Shown: positions 8,981 through 17,197 of the stretch, piece by piece
How positions within the stretch are numbered: the first letter of the stretch is position 1
Layout: every line of letters begins with the position of its first letter
Assembly: GCA_016195265.1 (NCBI GenBank)
Contig: JACPZW010000034.1
Location: forward strand, 1-64,000
Origin: Acidobacteriota bacterium
GTDB lineage: Bacteria; Acidobacteriota; Vicinamibacteria; Vicinamibacterales; CAVVIG01
Length of the DNA: 64,000 bases
Direction of reading: 5' to 3'
The notes under the pieces: model-generated
The model's database searches: none
What the model was told of the DNA's origin: nothing
The model's input: only the letters and a program-made list of their open reading frames with translations
Made by a program: the position numbers and the translations under genes

Positions 8981-9049
8981 TGGCTAATGGCTGATGGTCA
9001 TGGTCAATTGAACCCCGAGCCATCAGCCCTCAGCCATTAGCCCTTTCGA
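8966..9049. repeat. AATGGCTGATGG / CCATCAGCC palindromic repeat
   Basis: Tandem GGCTGATGGCTAATGGCTGATGG reads into a spacer and then its inverse (CCATCAGCCCTCAGCCATTAG). It fills the gap between the convergent malQ and M28 peptidase genes and overlaps the malQ stop. It belongs to the same AGCCCTCAGCCCT family seen at 41509, 61922 and 62489. Confidence 0.8.
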
Positions 9050-10630
9050 CTATTGCTGTGCCGTTCCTCGTCCTCGTCCGGCCGGGGGTTGCGGCTTCGG
9101 CAGCGGCTTGCGCGGCAGCTTGTCGTCGCGGTTCGCCGCGTTGTACACGAAACTCGAGACGATGACCGCATTGCGCATCATGTCGTTGGGCTGGATGCGT
9201 TCGTAGACGTCCATGTTCGAATGGTGCGTGCGCGAGTCGTACTCGACTTCGTCCTGGATGAATTGGAAGCCGGGGAGCCCGACCGCGTCGTACGACAGAT
9301 GATCCGTCCCGCCCGTGTTCCGGATCGTCAGCGTCGTCATGCCCATGTTCTTGAACGGCTCCATCCACTGCTGGAAGATCGGCGCGACGGCTTCGTTGCC
9401 CTGCAGGTACACGCCGCGGATGAGGCCCGTGCCGTTGTCCACGTTGAAGTAGCCCGCGAGCTTCGCGTGTTCCGGCTTCAGCTGCATGTTCTCGGGATCG
9501 GCGAAGTGCGCCTTCACGTACTCTCGTGAGCCGAGCAGGCCCTGTTCCTCGCCGCCCCACAGGCCGATGCGGACCGTCCGCCGCAGCTTCACGCCCGTCG
9601 TCTTGAGGATGCGCATCGCCTCAAGCATCACCGCGGATCCCGCCGCGTTGTCCGTGGCGCCGGTGCCGCTGTGCCACGAGTCGAAGTGCGCGCCGATCAT
9701 GACGACTTCGTCCGCGTTGTCCGATCCCGGAATCTCGCCGACGATGTTGTGGGCATTCTGGTCGGCGTCGAAGAACTTGTTGTCGATGTCCATCTGCAGC
9801 GTGACCGGGATCTTCTTGTCCAGCGTCCGCCAGATGCGGCCGTAGTGCTCGACCTCGAGCGTGACCTGCGCCGGCTGAGCGGGACCTTTCGGATCGCGCG
9901 ACACGCCCTGGGGTGACTGAACGAAGACCGTGCCGCCGTCGCCGCGGCTGAAGTCCAGCACGGCCGCGACGCCTTCGTCGATCCAGAACTGCGTCTTCTT
10001 GCGATTGAAATCCTGGGCGCCGCCGAAGTTGCCGCGGCCGCCGCGGCCGCGTCCCGCCTCGGGCTGCTTCGAGAGGTCCACGAGCTCGGCATCCGTGTAG
10101 CGATGGCCCGGCGCTTCGAAGTGCGCCGGCACGTCGCGCATCGCAACGGACAGCACGAACTTGCCTCGCAGCTTGCCCTTGAAGGTCGCGAAGTCGCTGT
10201 CATCATTAATGATGGCGACGACCGCTTCGCCCGTCACCGGACCGTTGGTGCCGGGCGTCCACGCTTTCGGGTACCCGATGAGCGGATACGCGCGCGGCGT
10301 CAGCGCGAGCGCGACGAAGCGCTGGTTCTGCCAGCTGCGGCCGAACGGCCACGCTTCAGTGTGCACGTTGGCGAGGCCCCACTCCTTCATCGTCTTTTGC
10401 GCGTAGTCGGCCGCCTCGTTGTAGTTCGGCGAGCCGGTGAGGCGCGGGCCGTAGACGTCGGTGAGGTAGCTTTCGATTTCCATCACTTTCGAGCGCTGCA
10501 GGCCTTCGTCCTTGATCTTGTAGATCGCGTCGAGGTCCGGCTTTTCGGTGACCGCCCACTGCGCGGCGAGCGGAAGCCCGACGAGGAGGGACAGGAAAAA
10601 GGTCAGTGCAAGCGTTCGGTGGAGCTTCAT
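9050..10630 (-). CDS. secreted M28-family zinc aminopeptidase with PA-type insert
   Basis: About 526 residues from ATG 10630, chosen because GGAGG lies nine bases upstream and a clean signal peptide follows (MKLHRTLALTFFLSLLVGLPLAAQ). An ATG three codons upstream abuts the Shine-Dalgarno and is less likely. The N-terminal domain (YGPRLTGSPNYNEAADYA) and catalytic core fit M28: GAHFDSWHSGTGATDNAAGS supplies the first His and bridging Asp, GLWGGEEQGLLGS the catalytic and metal Glu, and GGTDHLSYDAVG the late His. A Gly/Arg-rich stretch near residue 180 (GRGRGGRGNFGG) and the C-terminal PAGRGRG look like disordered linkers. It probably digests peptides outside the cytosol. It is convergent with malQ. 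Confidence 0.9.
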   Translation of the reverse strand: MKLHRTLALTFFLSLLVGLPLAAQWAVTEKPDLDAIYKIKDEGLQRSKVMEIESYLTDVYGPRLTGSPNYNEAADYAQKTMKEWGLANVHTEAWPFGRSWQNQRFVALALTPRAYPLIGYPKAWTPGTNGPVTGEAVVAIINDDSDFATFKGKLRGKFVLSVAMRDVPAHFEAPGHRYTDAELVDLSKQPEAGRGRGGRGNFGGAQDFNRKKTQFWIDEGVAAVLDFSRGDGGTVFVQSPQGVSRDPKGPAQPAQVTLEVEHYGRIWRTLDKKIPVTLQMDIDNKFFDADQNAHNIVGEIPGSDNADEVVMIGAHFDSWHSGTGATDNAAGSAVMLEAMRILKTTGVKLRRTVRIGLWGGEEQGLLGSREYVKAHFADPENMQLKPEHAKLAGYFNVDNGTGLIRGVYLQGNEAVAPIFQQWMEPFKNMGMTTLTIRNTGGTDHLSYDAVGLPGFQFIQDEVEYDSRTHHSNMDVYERIQPNDMMRNAVIVSSFVYNAANRDDKLPRKPLPKPQPPAGRGRGTAQQ

Positions 10631-10664
10631 AGGAACCATCCTCCGCGCAGAATCTACCACGGCC

Positions 10665-10689
10665 CGTAGCGTCCGGCTTTAGCCGGACC
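10665..10689. repeat. CGTAGCGTCCGGCTTTAGCCGGACC palindrome
   Basis: The stem GTCCGGCT/AGCCGGAC lies between the divergent M28 and M23 peptidase genes. Near-identical copies lie at 45775-45800 and 59527-59550. Confidence 0.85.
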
Positions 10690-10704
10690 ATCGCGCGTGA
10701 TAGC

Positions 10705-12021
10705 ATGCCGGCTCTTGCACGGGTCTGGCCGTCCAACTCCGTGCAGCCGATAAAGCAGACTTACGTGACCAACTATCTATTACTGGGGCTGATTACCGGC
10801 GTGGTTGCCTCGGCGTGCGGTACTCACACCGAGTCGCACGACGGCGTCCTGTCGCCCCGTCGCGCGGAGCGCCGCTCGGATATCGCCCTGCCATTGGAGA
10901 CGACGGCCGTGTCCGCGCGCGTCACGCCAGGCGCGACCCTCGCGTCGATTCTTCGCGCGCACCAGGTCGTCGCGTCCGAGGCCGCCGACATCGTCGCGAA
11001 AGTCGCCGCGGTGTTCGACCTGCGCAAGGTCCGCGTCAATCAGCCGTACCGGCTGACGCAGGCGATGTCCGGCGCCGTGCGCGCGTTCGAGTACGAAATC
11101 GACGGCGACCGGTTCTTGCGTGTCGCGCGAGCGAACGAGGCGCTCGTGGCGGCCGTGGCACCGATTCCCAAGACGCGGAGCGTCGAGGTCGTGCGCGGAC
11201 AGATCGATCGCAGCGCGCCGTCGCTTGTGGCGGCGCTCGACGCCGCCGGCGAGACGATCGACCTGACGCTGGCGCTCGCCGAGATCTTCGGCGGCGAGAT
11301 CGATTTCAACACCGAGGTCCAGTCGGGCGATCGCTTCGAGCTCACGGTCGAGAAGCAGTATCGCGAGGATCATCGCTTCGCCGGCTACGGTCCCGTGCTC
11401 GCCGCGGAGTTCGTGAACGCCGGACGCCGCGTCCGCGCCGTGCGGTTCACGCCCGACGACGGCTCGCCGGGCTACTTCGACGAGCGCGGCGTGTCGATGA
11501 AGCGTTTCCTGCTGGCATCGCCGCTGAAGTTCCAGCCCGTCGTGACGTCGGGCTTCTCGCGCCATCGCCTGCATCCCATCCTGCGCGAGGTGCGCGCGCA
11601 CCTGGGCGTGGACTATCGCGCGCCTGCCGGATCGCCCGTCGTCGCCGTGGCGGACGGCGTTGTGCTCTCGGCCGGCATGGCGGGCGGCTCGGGCCGTCTC
11701 GTGCATCTGCGGCACAGCAACGGTCTCGAGTCGGAGTATCTCCACCTGTCGTCGATCACCGTGAAGGCCGGCGCCCGCGTGCATCAGGGCGAGTTGATCG
11801 GCCGCGTCGGATCGAGTGGCCTTGCGACCGCGCCGCATCTGGATTTCCGGCTGAAGAAGAACGGCGCGTTCATCAATCCCGTGACCGCGCATCGCCAGAT
11901 GCCGCCGTCCGCTCCCGTTCCCGCCTCGCAGATGGCGGCGTTCACGCTCGTGCGCGATCAAGCGTTCGAACGCCTCGCCGCCGGCGCGACGACGTCGACG
12001 GCCAGACGCGCCAACAACTAA
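10705..12021 (+). CDS. M23-family peptidoglycan endopeptidase lipoprotein
   Basis: Up to 438 residues. A start at ATG 10705 or, better for a short lipoprotein signal, GTG 10765 puts LLLGLITGVVASAC before the lipobox cysteine, so it is probably anchored in the outer membrane or periplasm. Residues about 65-250 hold a LysM/OapA-like region (PGATLASILRAHQV). The C-terminal M23 domain has the zinc ligands H and D in HLGVDYRAPAGSPV and the HxD-type motif HLDFRLKKNG. Typical flanks VVSAVADG and LIGRVGSSGLAT are also present. M23 enzymes cut peptide crosslinks in peptidoglycan during growth or division. It is divergent from the M28 gene and followed by a gap with little coding evidence. Confidence 0.88.
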   Translation: MPALARVWPSNSVQPIKQTYVTNYLLLGLITGVVASACGTHTESHDGVLSPRRAERRSDIALPLETTAVSARVTPGATLASILRAHQVVASEAADIVAKVAAVFDLRKVRVNQPYRLTQAMSGAVRAFEYEIDGDRFLRVARANEALVAAVAPIPKTRSVEVVRGQIDRSAPSLVAALDAAGETIDLTLALAEIFGGEIDFNTEVQSGDRFELTVEKQYREDHRFAGYGPVLAAEFVNAGRRVRAVRFTPDDGSPGYFDERGVSMKRFLLASPLKFQPVVTSGFSRHRLHPILREVRAHLGVDYRAPAGSPVVAVADGVVLSAGMAGGSGRLVHLRHSNGLESEYLHLSSITVKAGARVHQGELIGRVGSSGLATAPHLDFRLKKNGAFINPVTAHRQMPPSAPVPASQMAAFTLVRDQAFERLAAGATTSTARRANN

Positions 12022-12350
12022 TTCCGTCCGCGCGAGCGCTGCAGCAGGCGTACGACGCGGCTGCCGCGACCCTCGGCGCGAACTGTGCGCCCAGGAGGAT
12101 CGCTCCCGAAAGCACACCGGCCACCGAGAGAACGACGCGCCCGATCGTCGGCGGCTTCTGCACGATGTCCTTCCTTTCTCGATCCGATGAGGCCCGATAG
12201 CTGTAGCGGAACAAATGTCTGCCCGACCGCAGGAGGGCCTATTCGGATAACGCGGCAAATCGCAACGAATCACCTCACCAGCCACCCGCCACTTAGTCAC
12301 CAGCCACCAGCGACTCGGCTCATCGGCGACAGGTATAATTCGATCCCCCC
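12022..12350. other. intergenic stretch with a doubtful small ORF and CCAGCCACC repeat
   Basis: No clear gene. On the minus strand a frame from GTG 12163 to 11942 (73 codons) starts with a reasonable hydrophobic segment (VVLSVAGVLSGAILLGAQ) behind a GGAAAGGA, but its second half is Arg-rich and lies antisense to the M23 gene. I do not call it. From about 12270 to 12320 there is a tandem CACCAGCCACC-type repeat. Confidence 0.5.
12334..12339 (+). promoter_or_regulatory. candidate -10 box (TATAAT) for the DUF1015 gene
   Basis: A perfect TATAAT stands in very GC-rich surroundings, eleven bases before the ATG at 12351. No convincing -35 is seen. If used, the transcript would have a leader of about five bases or none. 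Confidence 0.45.
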
Positions 12351-13583
12351 ATGTCCACGCTTCTTCCGTTCCGTGCGCTCCGTCCCAAACCCTCCGACGC
12401 CGCCCGCATCGCCGCCGTCCCCTACGACGTCGTCAGCACCGACGAAGCCCGCGCGCTCGCGAACGGCAATCCACTCAGCTTTCTTCGCGTGTCCCGCGCG
12501 GAGCTCGAGCTGCCGGCCGGCGCCGATCCGTACGCCGACAACGTGTATCAACGCGCGGCGAGGAATTTCGACGCGCTGAAGAAGTCGTCGCTCGTCATCG
12601 AAGACGAGCCGAGCGTGTATTTCTACCGGCTGCGCACGGGCGCGCACGTGCAGACGGGCCTCGCTGCGTGCTTCTCGATCGACGAGTACGACCGCGACAT
12701 CATCAAGAAGCACGAGCGCACGCGGCGCGACAAAGAAGACGACCGCACGCGCCACATGATCGCGCTCGGCGCGCAGACCGGTCCGGTGTTTCTGACGTAC
12801 AAGGCCGCGGACGAAGTGGACCGGATCGCCGACCGTGTGACGAAGGGCCCGGCGCTCATCGACGTCGCCGCACCGGACGGCGTGCAGCACGTGCTCTGGC
12901 GCGTCGGCGGCGCCGATCGCGACGCGCTGGTCGCGGCGTTCGGCCGCATTCCGTCGCTTTATATCGCCGACGGCCACCATCGCGCGGCGAGCGCGGCGCG
13001 GGCGCGGACCGAGTTCAAGGAGCGCGGCCTGGCGGGCACATCGCTGGGCGACGGTGCCGATTATTCGTCAGTCCTCGCGGTCGCGTTCCCGCACAACCAG
13101 GTGCAGATCCTGCCGTATAACCGGATTGTGAAGGATCTCGGCGTGCTGACGCCGGACGGCTTCTTGCAACCAGTCCGCGAGCGGTTCGACGTGCAGGCGG
13201 GTCCGGCGACGCCGGCAAAGCGGGGAGACATCGCGATGTACTTCGGCGGCGCGTGGTACACGCTCCGATCGAAGAAGCGACCGGACCCCGGCGATCCGAT
13301 TGGTGCGCTCGACGTGAGCGTGCTGCAGGACGGGCTGCTGGCGCCGGTGCTGAAAATCGCCGACGTGCGAACGGACAGGCGCATCGATTTCGTCGGCGGC
13401 GCGCGCGGGACGGCTGAGTTGCAGAGGCTCGTCGATTCCGGAACGGCGGCCGTGGCGTTCTCGCTGTTCCCGGTCAGCGTGTCTGACTTGATTTCGGTGT
13501 CTGACGCGGGCGCGATCATGCCGCCGAAGTCGACGTGGTTCGAACCGAAGCTGCGCGACGGTTTGTTGATTCACGTGATCTGA
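12351..13583 (+). CDS. DUF1015 family protein next to the serine pathway genes
   Basis: A 410-residue cytosolic protein of the DUF1015 family. Family signatures readable here are PFRALRP near the N-terminus, AAVPYDVVS, NPLSFLRVSR, a charged DIIKKHERTRRDKEDDR stretch and YIADGHHRAASA, whose GHHR is the best candidate for a functional site. The family has no firmly known activity but is often found beside serA and serC, as here, which suggests a role linked to serine or one-carbon metabolism. That link rests on context only. The start is supported by a TATAAT eleven bases upstream and by homology beginning at once. Confidence 0.88.
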   Translation: MSTLLPFRALRPKPSDAARIAAVPYDVVSTDEARALANGNPLSFLRVSRAELELPAGADPYADNVYQRAARNFDALKKSSLVIEDEPSVYFYRLRTGAHVQTGLAACFSIDEYDRDIIKKHERTRRDKEDDRTRHMIALGAQTGPVFLTYKAADEVDRIADRVTKGPALIDVAAPDGVQHVLWRVGGADRDALVAAFGRIPSLYIADGHHRAASAARARTEFKERGLAGTSLGDGADYSSVLAVAFPHNQVQILPYNRIVKDLGVLTPDGFLQPVRERFDVQAGPATPAKRGDIAMYFGGAWYTLRSKKRPDPGDPIGALDVSVLQDGLLAPVLKIADVRTDRRIDFVGGARGTAELQRLVDSGTAAVAFSLFPVSVSDLISVSDAGAIMPPKSTWFEPKLRDGLLIHVI

Positions 13584-13591
13584 CGAAGAGA

Positions 13592-13856
13592 AACCACGGA
13601 AACCACGGAGGCCACGGAGGACGTGGAGGGAATAAGCCACAGAGTCACGGAGGCACAGAGACAAGAAATCCGGAGACTGTGTTCGACGCGGCGCCGCGAA
13701 GCGGCGGTTCAGGCACACGGCGGAATGAAACGAACGACGCGGCATCCCGTCGTGCGTTGTTCGTTTCATTCCGCCGTGCGCCTGATGCGCGGCCTGCGCT
13801 GCAGGCCGCCCGCGTCGAACACCTCCGTGTCTCAGTGATCTCTGTGGCTAATTCCT
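13592..13856. repeat. nested palindrome built from three inverted-repeat pairs
   Basis: Tandem AACCACGGA units at 13592-13629 precede nested arms. The outer arm GCCACAGAGTCACGGAGG (13636-13653) pairs with ACCTCCGTGTCTCAGTG...CTGTGGCT (13821-13849). The middle GTTCGACGCGG (13681-13691) pairs with CGCGTCGAAC (13811-13820). The inner CGGCGGAATGAAACGAAC (13719-13736) pairs with GTTCGTTTCATTCCGCCG (13759-13776). No gene lies in this 290-bp gap between DUF1015 and serA. Confidence 0.85.
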
Positions 13857-13873
13857 CTTCGTGAGAGCGAAAG

Positions 13874-15088
13874 ATGAAAGTTCTGATTGCTGACAAATTC
13901 GAGCAGAGCGGGCTCGACGCACTCAAAGCCGCCGGCTGTGACGTCGTGTACCAGCCCGATCTCAAGGACGACACGCTGGCCTCAGCCATTCGTGACACGG
14001 CGGCCGACGTCCTGATCGTCCGCAGCACCAGCGTGACGGGCGCCATGCTTGAGGAGGGCGCGCTCTCGCTCGTCGTCCGCGCGGGCGCCGGCTATAACAC
14101 GATCGACGTCGTCGCCGCCTCCAAGCGCGGCATTTATGTCTCGAACTGCCCGGGCAAGAACGCCATCGCCGTCGCCGAGCTCGCGTTCGCGCTGCTGCTG
14201 GCGGCCGATCGGCGCGTGCCCGACAACGTCGCCGACCTGCGCGCCGGGAAGTGGAACAAGAAGGAGTACTCGAAGGCCCGCGGCGTCTTTGGCCGGACGA
14301 TCGGGCTGCTCGGCTACGGCAACATCGGCCAGGAAATGGCGAAGCGCGCGCACGCGTTCGGCATGCCGGTCCTCGTGTGGAGCCGCCGCTTCGCGACCGG
14401 GCGCGAGGACCCGAAGGCGGAGCCGATTCCCATCACCGTCGCCGCGTCGCCGCAGGAGCTCGCGGAACGGTGCGACATCCTGAGCGTCCACCTCGCGCTG
14501 AACGCAGAGACCAAAGGTCTTGTGAACGCGTCAGTGCTCGACAAACTGAAGCCCGGATCGTTGTTCATCAACACCGCGAGAGCGGAAGTCGTGGACTACG
14601 CGGCGCTCGAAAAGGTCGCGCGCGAAAAGAACGTCCACCTCGCGCTCGACGTCTTCGCGACCGAGCCGGCGACGGCCACCGGCGAGTTCAAGGACGCCAT
14701 CGCGTCGCTGCAGAACGTGTACGGCACGCACCATATCGGCGCGTCCACCGATCAGGCGCAGGAAGCCATCGCCGCCGAGACCGTCCGCATCGTCGCGACG
14801 TACAAGAACTCCGGCAAGGTGCCCAACGTCGTCAACCTCGCGAAGAAGACGCCGGGAACGCACATGCTGGTCGTGCGTCACCGCGATCGGCCGGGGGTCC
14901 TCGCGCACGTGTTCGACAAACTGCGCGACGAAGGCCTCAACGTGCAGGAAACCGAGAACATCATCTTCGAAGGCGCGCAGGCCGCCGTCGCCCGCATCAA
15001 CCTCGACGGCGAGCCGTCGGGCGCGCTGCTGAAGACGATCTACCGCGGCAACAGCGACATTCTGGACCTCCACGTTGTAGCCTTGTAA
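13874..15088 (+). CDS. serA: D-3-phosphoglycerate dehydrogenase
   Basis: A 404-residue enzyme that oxidises 3-phosphoglycerate to 3-phosphohydroxypyruvate, the first step of serine synthesis. The Rossmann signature GLLGYGNIGQEMAKRAHAFG binds NAD. Catalytic elements are NTARAEVVD (Arg), the intervening Glu region and GTHHIGAST (His). The C-terminal 75 residues (MLVVRHRDRPGVLAHVFDKL) form an ACT domain, which in related enzymes binds serine for feedback inhibition. Length is close to the 410 residues of the E. coli form, so there is no intermediate allosteric domain. serC follows after a hairpin-containing gap of 134 bp, and DUF1015 precedes it, so the three may form a serine unit. Confidence 0.95.
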   Translation: MKVLIADKFEQSGLDALKAAGCDVVYQPDLKDDTLASAIRDTAADVLIVRSTSVTGAMLEEGALSLVVRAGAGYNTIDVVAASKRGIYVSNCPGKNAIAVAELAFALLLAADRRVPDNVADLRAGKWNKKEYSKARGVFGRTIGLLGYGNIGQEMAKRAHAFGMPVLVWSRRFATGREDPKAEPIPITVAASPQELAERCDILSVHLALNAETKGLVNASVLDKLKPGSLFINTARAEVVDYAALEKVAREKNVHLALDVFATEPATATGEFKDAIASLQNVYGTHHIGASTDQAQEAIAAETVRIVATYKNSGKVPNVVNLAKKTPGTHMLVVRHRDRPGVLAHVFDKLRDEGLNVQETENIIFEGAQAAVARINLDGEPSGALLKTIYRGNSDILDLHVVAL

Positions 15089-15119
15089 ATCGTGGCGAAC
15101 ACAGTCTCAAAGCTCGTGA

Positions 15120-15201
15120 ATCACGAAGTCACGAAGAGCACGAAGCACACGAAGATGGCTCTTGTACGAGATTACCTTCGTGTTCTTCGTGTCTTCGTGA
15201 T
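15120..15201. repeat. CACGAAG-unit palindrome between serA and serC
   Basis: The left arm (15120-15154) has repeated CACGAAG units. The right arm (15176-15201) has CTTCGTG units as the inverse. It has the same architecture as the CACGGAGG palindrome at 4151 but a different unit sequence. Confidence 0.85.
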
Positions 15202-15222
15202 ATCCCGTCGACGGTGCCATTC

Positions 15223-16323
15223 ATGACGACAGTTCAGCGCATCCACAATTTCTCCGCCGGTCCAGCCGTGCTGCCCCTGTCGGTGCTCGAAGAAATTCAG
15301 CGCGATCTGCTCGCGCTGCCGGGCGCCGGCATGTCGATCCTCGAGATCAGCCACCGCTCGAAGACGTTCGAAGCGATCCTCGCGCAGGCCGAGGCCGACA
15401 TCCGGTCGCTCGCGGGCATACCGGCGAATTACAAGGTCCTGTTTCTGCAGGGCGGCGCCAGCCTGCAGTTTTCGATGGTGCCGATGAACCTGCTGACGCC
15501 GGGCGCAACCGCCGACTACATCGACGGCGGATCGTGGGCCGACAAGGCGGTCAAGGAAGCGAAGAAGATCGGCAACGTCAACGTCGCCGCGAGCACCAAG
15601 AGCGAGAACTACTCGCGCATTCCGACGCAGGCCGAGCTGAAGCTGACGCCGGGCGCCGCGTACGTCCACATGACGTCGAACAACACGATCGAAGGCACCG
15701 AGTACACGGATCTGCCGGCGGTCGGTGACGTGCCGCTTGTCAGCGACACCTCGTCCGACATGTTCAGCCATCCGATCGATGTGTCGCGCCACGCGCTGAT
15801 CTATTCCGGCGCGCAGAAGAACATGGGGCCGGCCGGCGTGACGGTCGTGATCGTCCGGGAGGACATGCTCGCGCGCTCCCTGGAAAAAAAGTCGACGCTC
15901 CCGACCATGCTCAACTACGCCGTGCACGCGGAGAACGGATCGATGTACAACACGCCGCCCGCGTTCGCGGTCTACGCGGTGGGCCTCGTGATGAAGTGGC
16001 TGCTCGCGCAGGGCGGCCTGCCCGCGATCGCCAAGGTCAACGAGCGCAAGGCCGCGAAGCTGTACGCGGAGATCGATCGCACCGGCTTCTACCGCGGTAC
16101 GGCGCGGAAGGACTGCCGATCGCTGATGAACCTTACGTTCCGCCTCGCGACCGAGGATCTAGAGAAGCAGTTCATCAAAGAATCCACGGCCGCCGGTCTC
16201 GACGGATTGAAGGGCCACCGATCCGTCGGCGGCATGCGTGCCTCGATTTACAACGCGTTCCCGGAGGCGGGCGTCGACGCGCTGGTCGCGTTCATGCGTG
16301 AATTCGAGCGCACGCACGGGTAA
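15223..16323 (+). CDS. serC: phosphoserine aminotransferase
   Basis: A 366-residue class V (fold-type I) aminotransferase that converts 3-phosphohydroxypyruvate and glutamate into phosphoserine and 2-oxoglutarate. RIHNFSAGPAVLP at the start, SHRSKTFEAI, the FLQGGASLQF loop and the SGAQKNMGPAG motif with the PLP lysine are diagnostic. The C-terminal GHRSVGGMRASIYNAF is also typical. The start at ATG 15223 is fixed by homology beginning within ten residues. Upstream in-frame sequence is the CACGAAG palindrome and is not coding. A phosphoserine phosphatase gene is not seen in the window. Confidence 0.95.
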   Translation: MTTVQRIHNFSAGPAVLPLSVLEEIQRDLLALPGAGMSILEISHRSKTFEAILAQAEADIRSLAGIPANYKVLFLQGGASLQFSMVPMNLLTPGATADYIDGGSWADKAVKEAKKIGNVNVAASTKSENYSRIPTQAELKLTPGAAYVHMTSNNTIEGTEYTDLPAVGDVPLVSDTSSDMFSHPIDVSRHALIYSGAQKNMGPAGVTVVIVREDMLARSLEKKSTLPTMLNYAVHAENGSMYNTPPAFAVYAVGLVMKWLLAQGGLPAIAKVNERKAAKLYAEIDRTGFYRGTARKDCRSLMNLTFRLATEDLEKQFIKESTAAGLDGLKGHRSVGGMRASIYNAFPEAGVDALVAFMREFERTHG

Positions 16324-16448
16324 TCCGGTCCGCCATCTCCGTCGTGGGTGGCGCCCCGTTCCGTGATACGATCACGCGTTCGCCTGCAATCGGACCCCCA
16401 AGGTCTCACTCGTCATCAGTTACGGCAGGTTTCGCGGAGGGTAGTTTA

Positions 16449-17183
16449 GTGCTTGGTCACCTCATCCTGACGCTCGTCGCCGCCGTTGCGGTCATTCAAG
16501 TGGCGGTGTTCGGCACCACCATTTACTTGCATCGCACTGCGACCCACCGCGCGTTGAGTCTGAATCCCGCGGTCGAGTGGATGTTCAAGTTCTCGTTGTG
16601 GCTGACGACGGGGCAGGTGACGAAGGAGTGGGTGGCGGTGCACCGGAAGCACCACGCGTTCACCGACGAAGAAGGCGATCCGCACAGTCCCAAGCTCGAA
16701 GGCTTCTGGAAGGTCCAGCTCGGCAACGTCTTCTACTACGTTCGCGAGATCAAGAAGACCGACGTCGTCGAGCGCTACGCGCGCGACATCAAGGAAGGCT
16801 GGTGGGACACGCATGTGTTTCACTACGGCTTGATCGGCCTGGGAGTCGGGACCACGCTGCTCTGCCTCGTGCTCGGCCTCTGGTGGGGACTGCTCGCGGC
16901 CGGCATTCACGCCGTGACGTACGTGTTCTTCCTGACGTCCTCGATCAACGGGCTCTGCCACCACAAGGGCTACAAGAACTTCGACAACACCGCGACGAAC
17001 ATCCGCACGCTGGCGCTCATCACCGGCGGCGAAGGCCTGCACAACAATCATCACGGCTACCCGCGCAGTCCGAAGTTCAGCTTCAAGGCGAGCGAGATCG
17101 ATCCGGCGTGGCCCATCATCAAGCTGCTCATCGCGCTGAAGCTCGCCAAACCCTACAAGACGATCGAAGAAGTCGCGGCCTGA
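16449..17183 (+). CDS. acyl-lipid/acyl-CoA delta-9-type fatty acid desaturase
   Basis: A 244-residue integral membrane di-iron desaturase. The three histidine boxes are HRTATHR, HRKHHA and HNNHHG. Membrane segments are evident at LILTLVAAVAVIQVAVFG and LGVGTTLLCLVLGLWWGLLAAG. The family introduces a cis double bond into a saturated acyl chain using O2 and ferredoxin or NAD(P)H-linked electrons. The start is taken at GTG 16449 because GGAGGG sits about nine bases upstream and the first transmembrane helix starts directly. An ATG at 16344 would add 35 residues with no hydrophobic or conserved features. It is convergent with pcnB, with a 14-bp gap. Confidence 0.88.
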   Translation: MLGHLILTLVAAVAVIQVAVFGTTIYLHRTATHRALSLNPAVEWMFKFSLWLTTGQVTKEWVAVHRKHHAFTDEEGDPHSPKLEGFWKVQLGNVFYYVREIKKTDVVERYARDIKEGWWDTHVFHYGLIGLGVGTTLLCLVLGLWWGLLAAGIHAVTYVFFLTSSINGLCHHKGYKNFDNTATNIRTLALITGGEGLHNNHHGYPRSPKFSFKASEIDPAWPIIKLLIALKLAKPYKTIEEVAA

Positions 17184-17197
17184 GATCGTCGTGGTGA

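Noticed and set aside
10780-12300. Long open frames antisense to the M23 peptidase and to most other genes
   Set aside because: High-GC codon use leaves long stop-free frames on the other strand; these are Arg/Ala/Gly-rich and show no family motifs.
12022-12350. 73-codon membrane protein on the minus strand (12163 to 11942)
   Set aside because: Only the first 20 codons look protein-like; the second half is antisense to the M23 gene and Arg-rich.
13600-13860. Small ORFs across the nested palindrome
   Set aside because: Their amino acids follow from the repeat units (Gly-Gly-His, Arg-Leu runs) and both strands give equal ORFs, as expected from a palindrome.
13584-13873. Riboswitch or leader before serA
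   Set aside because: The structure is explained by repeats; no conserved aptamer sequence or leader peptide was seen.
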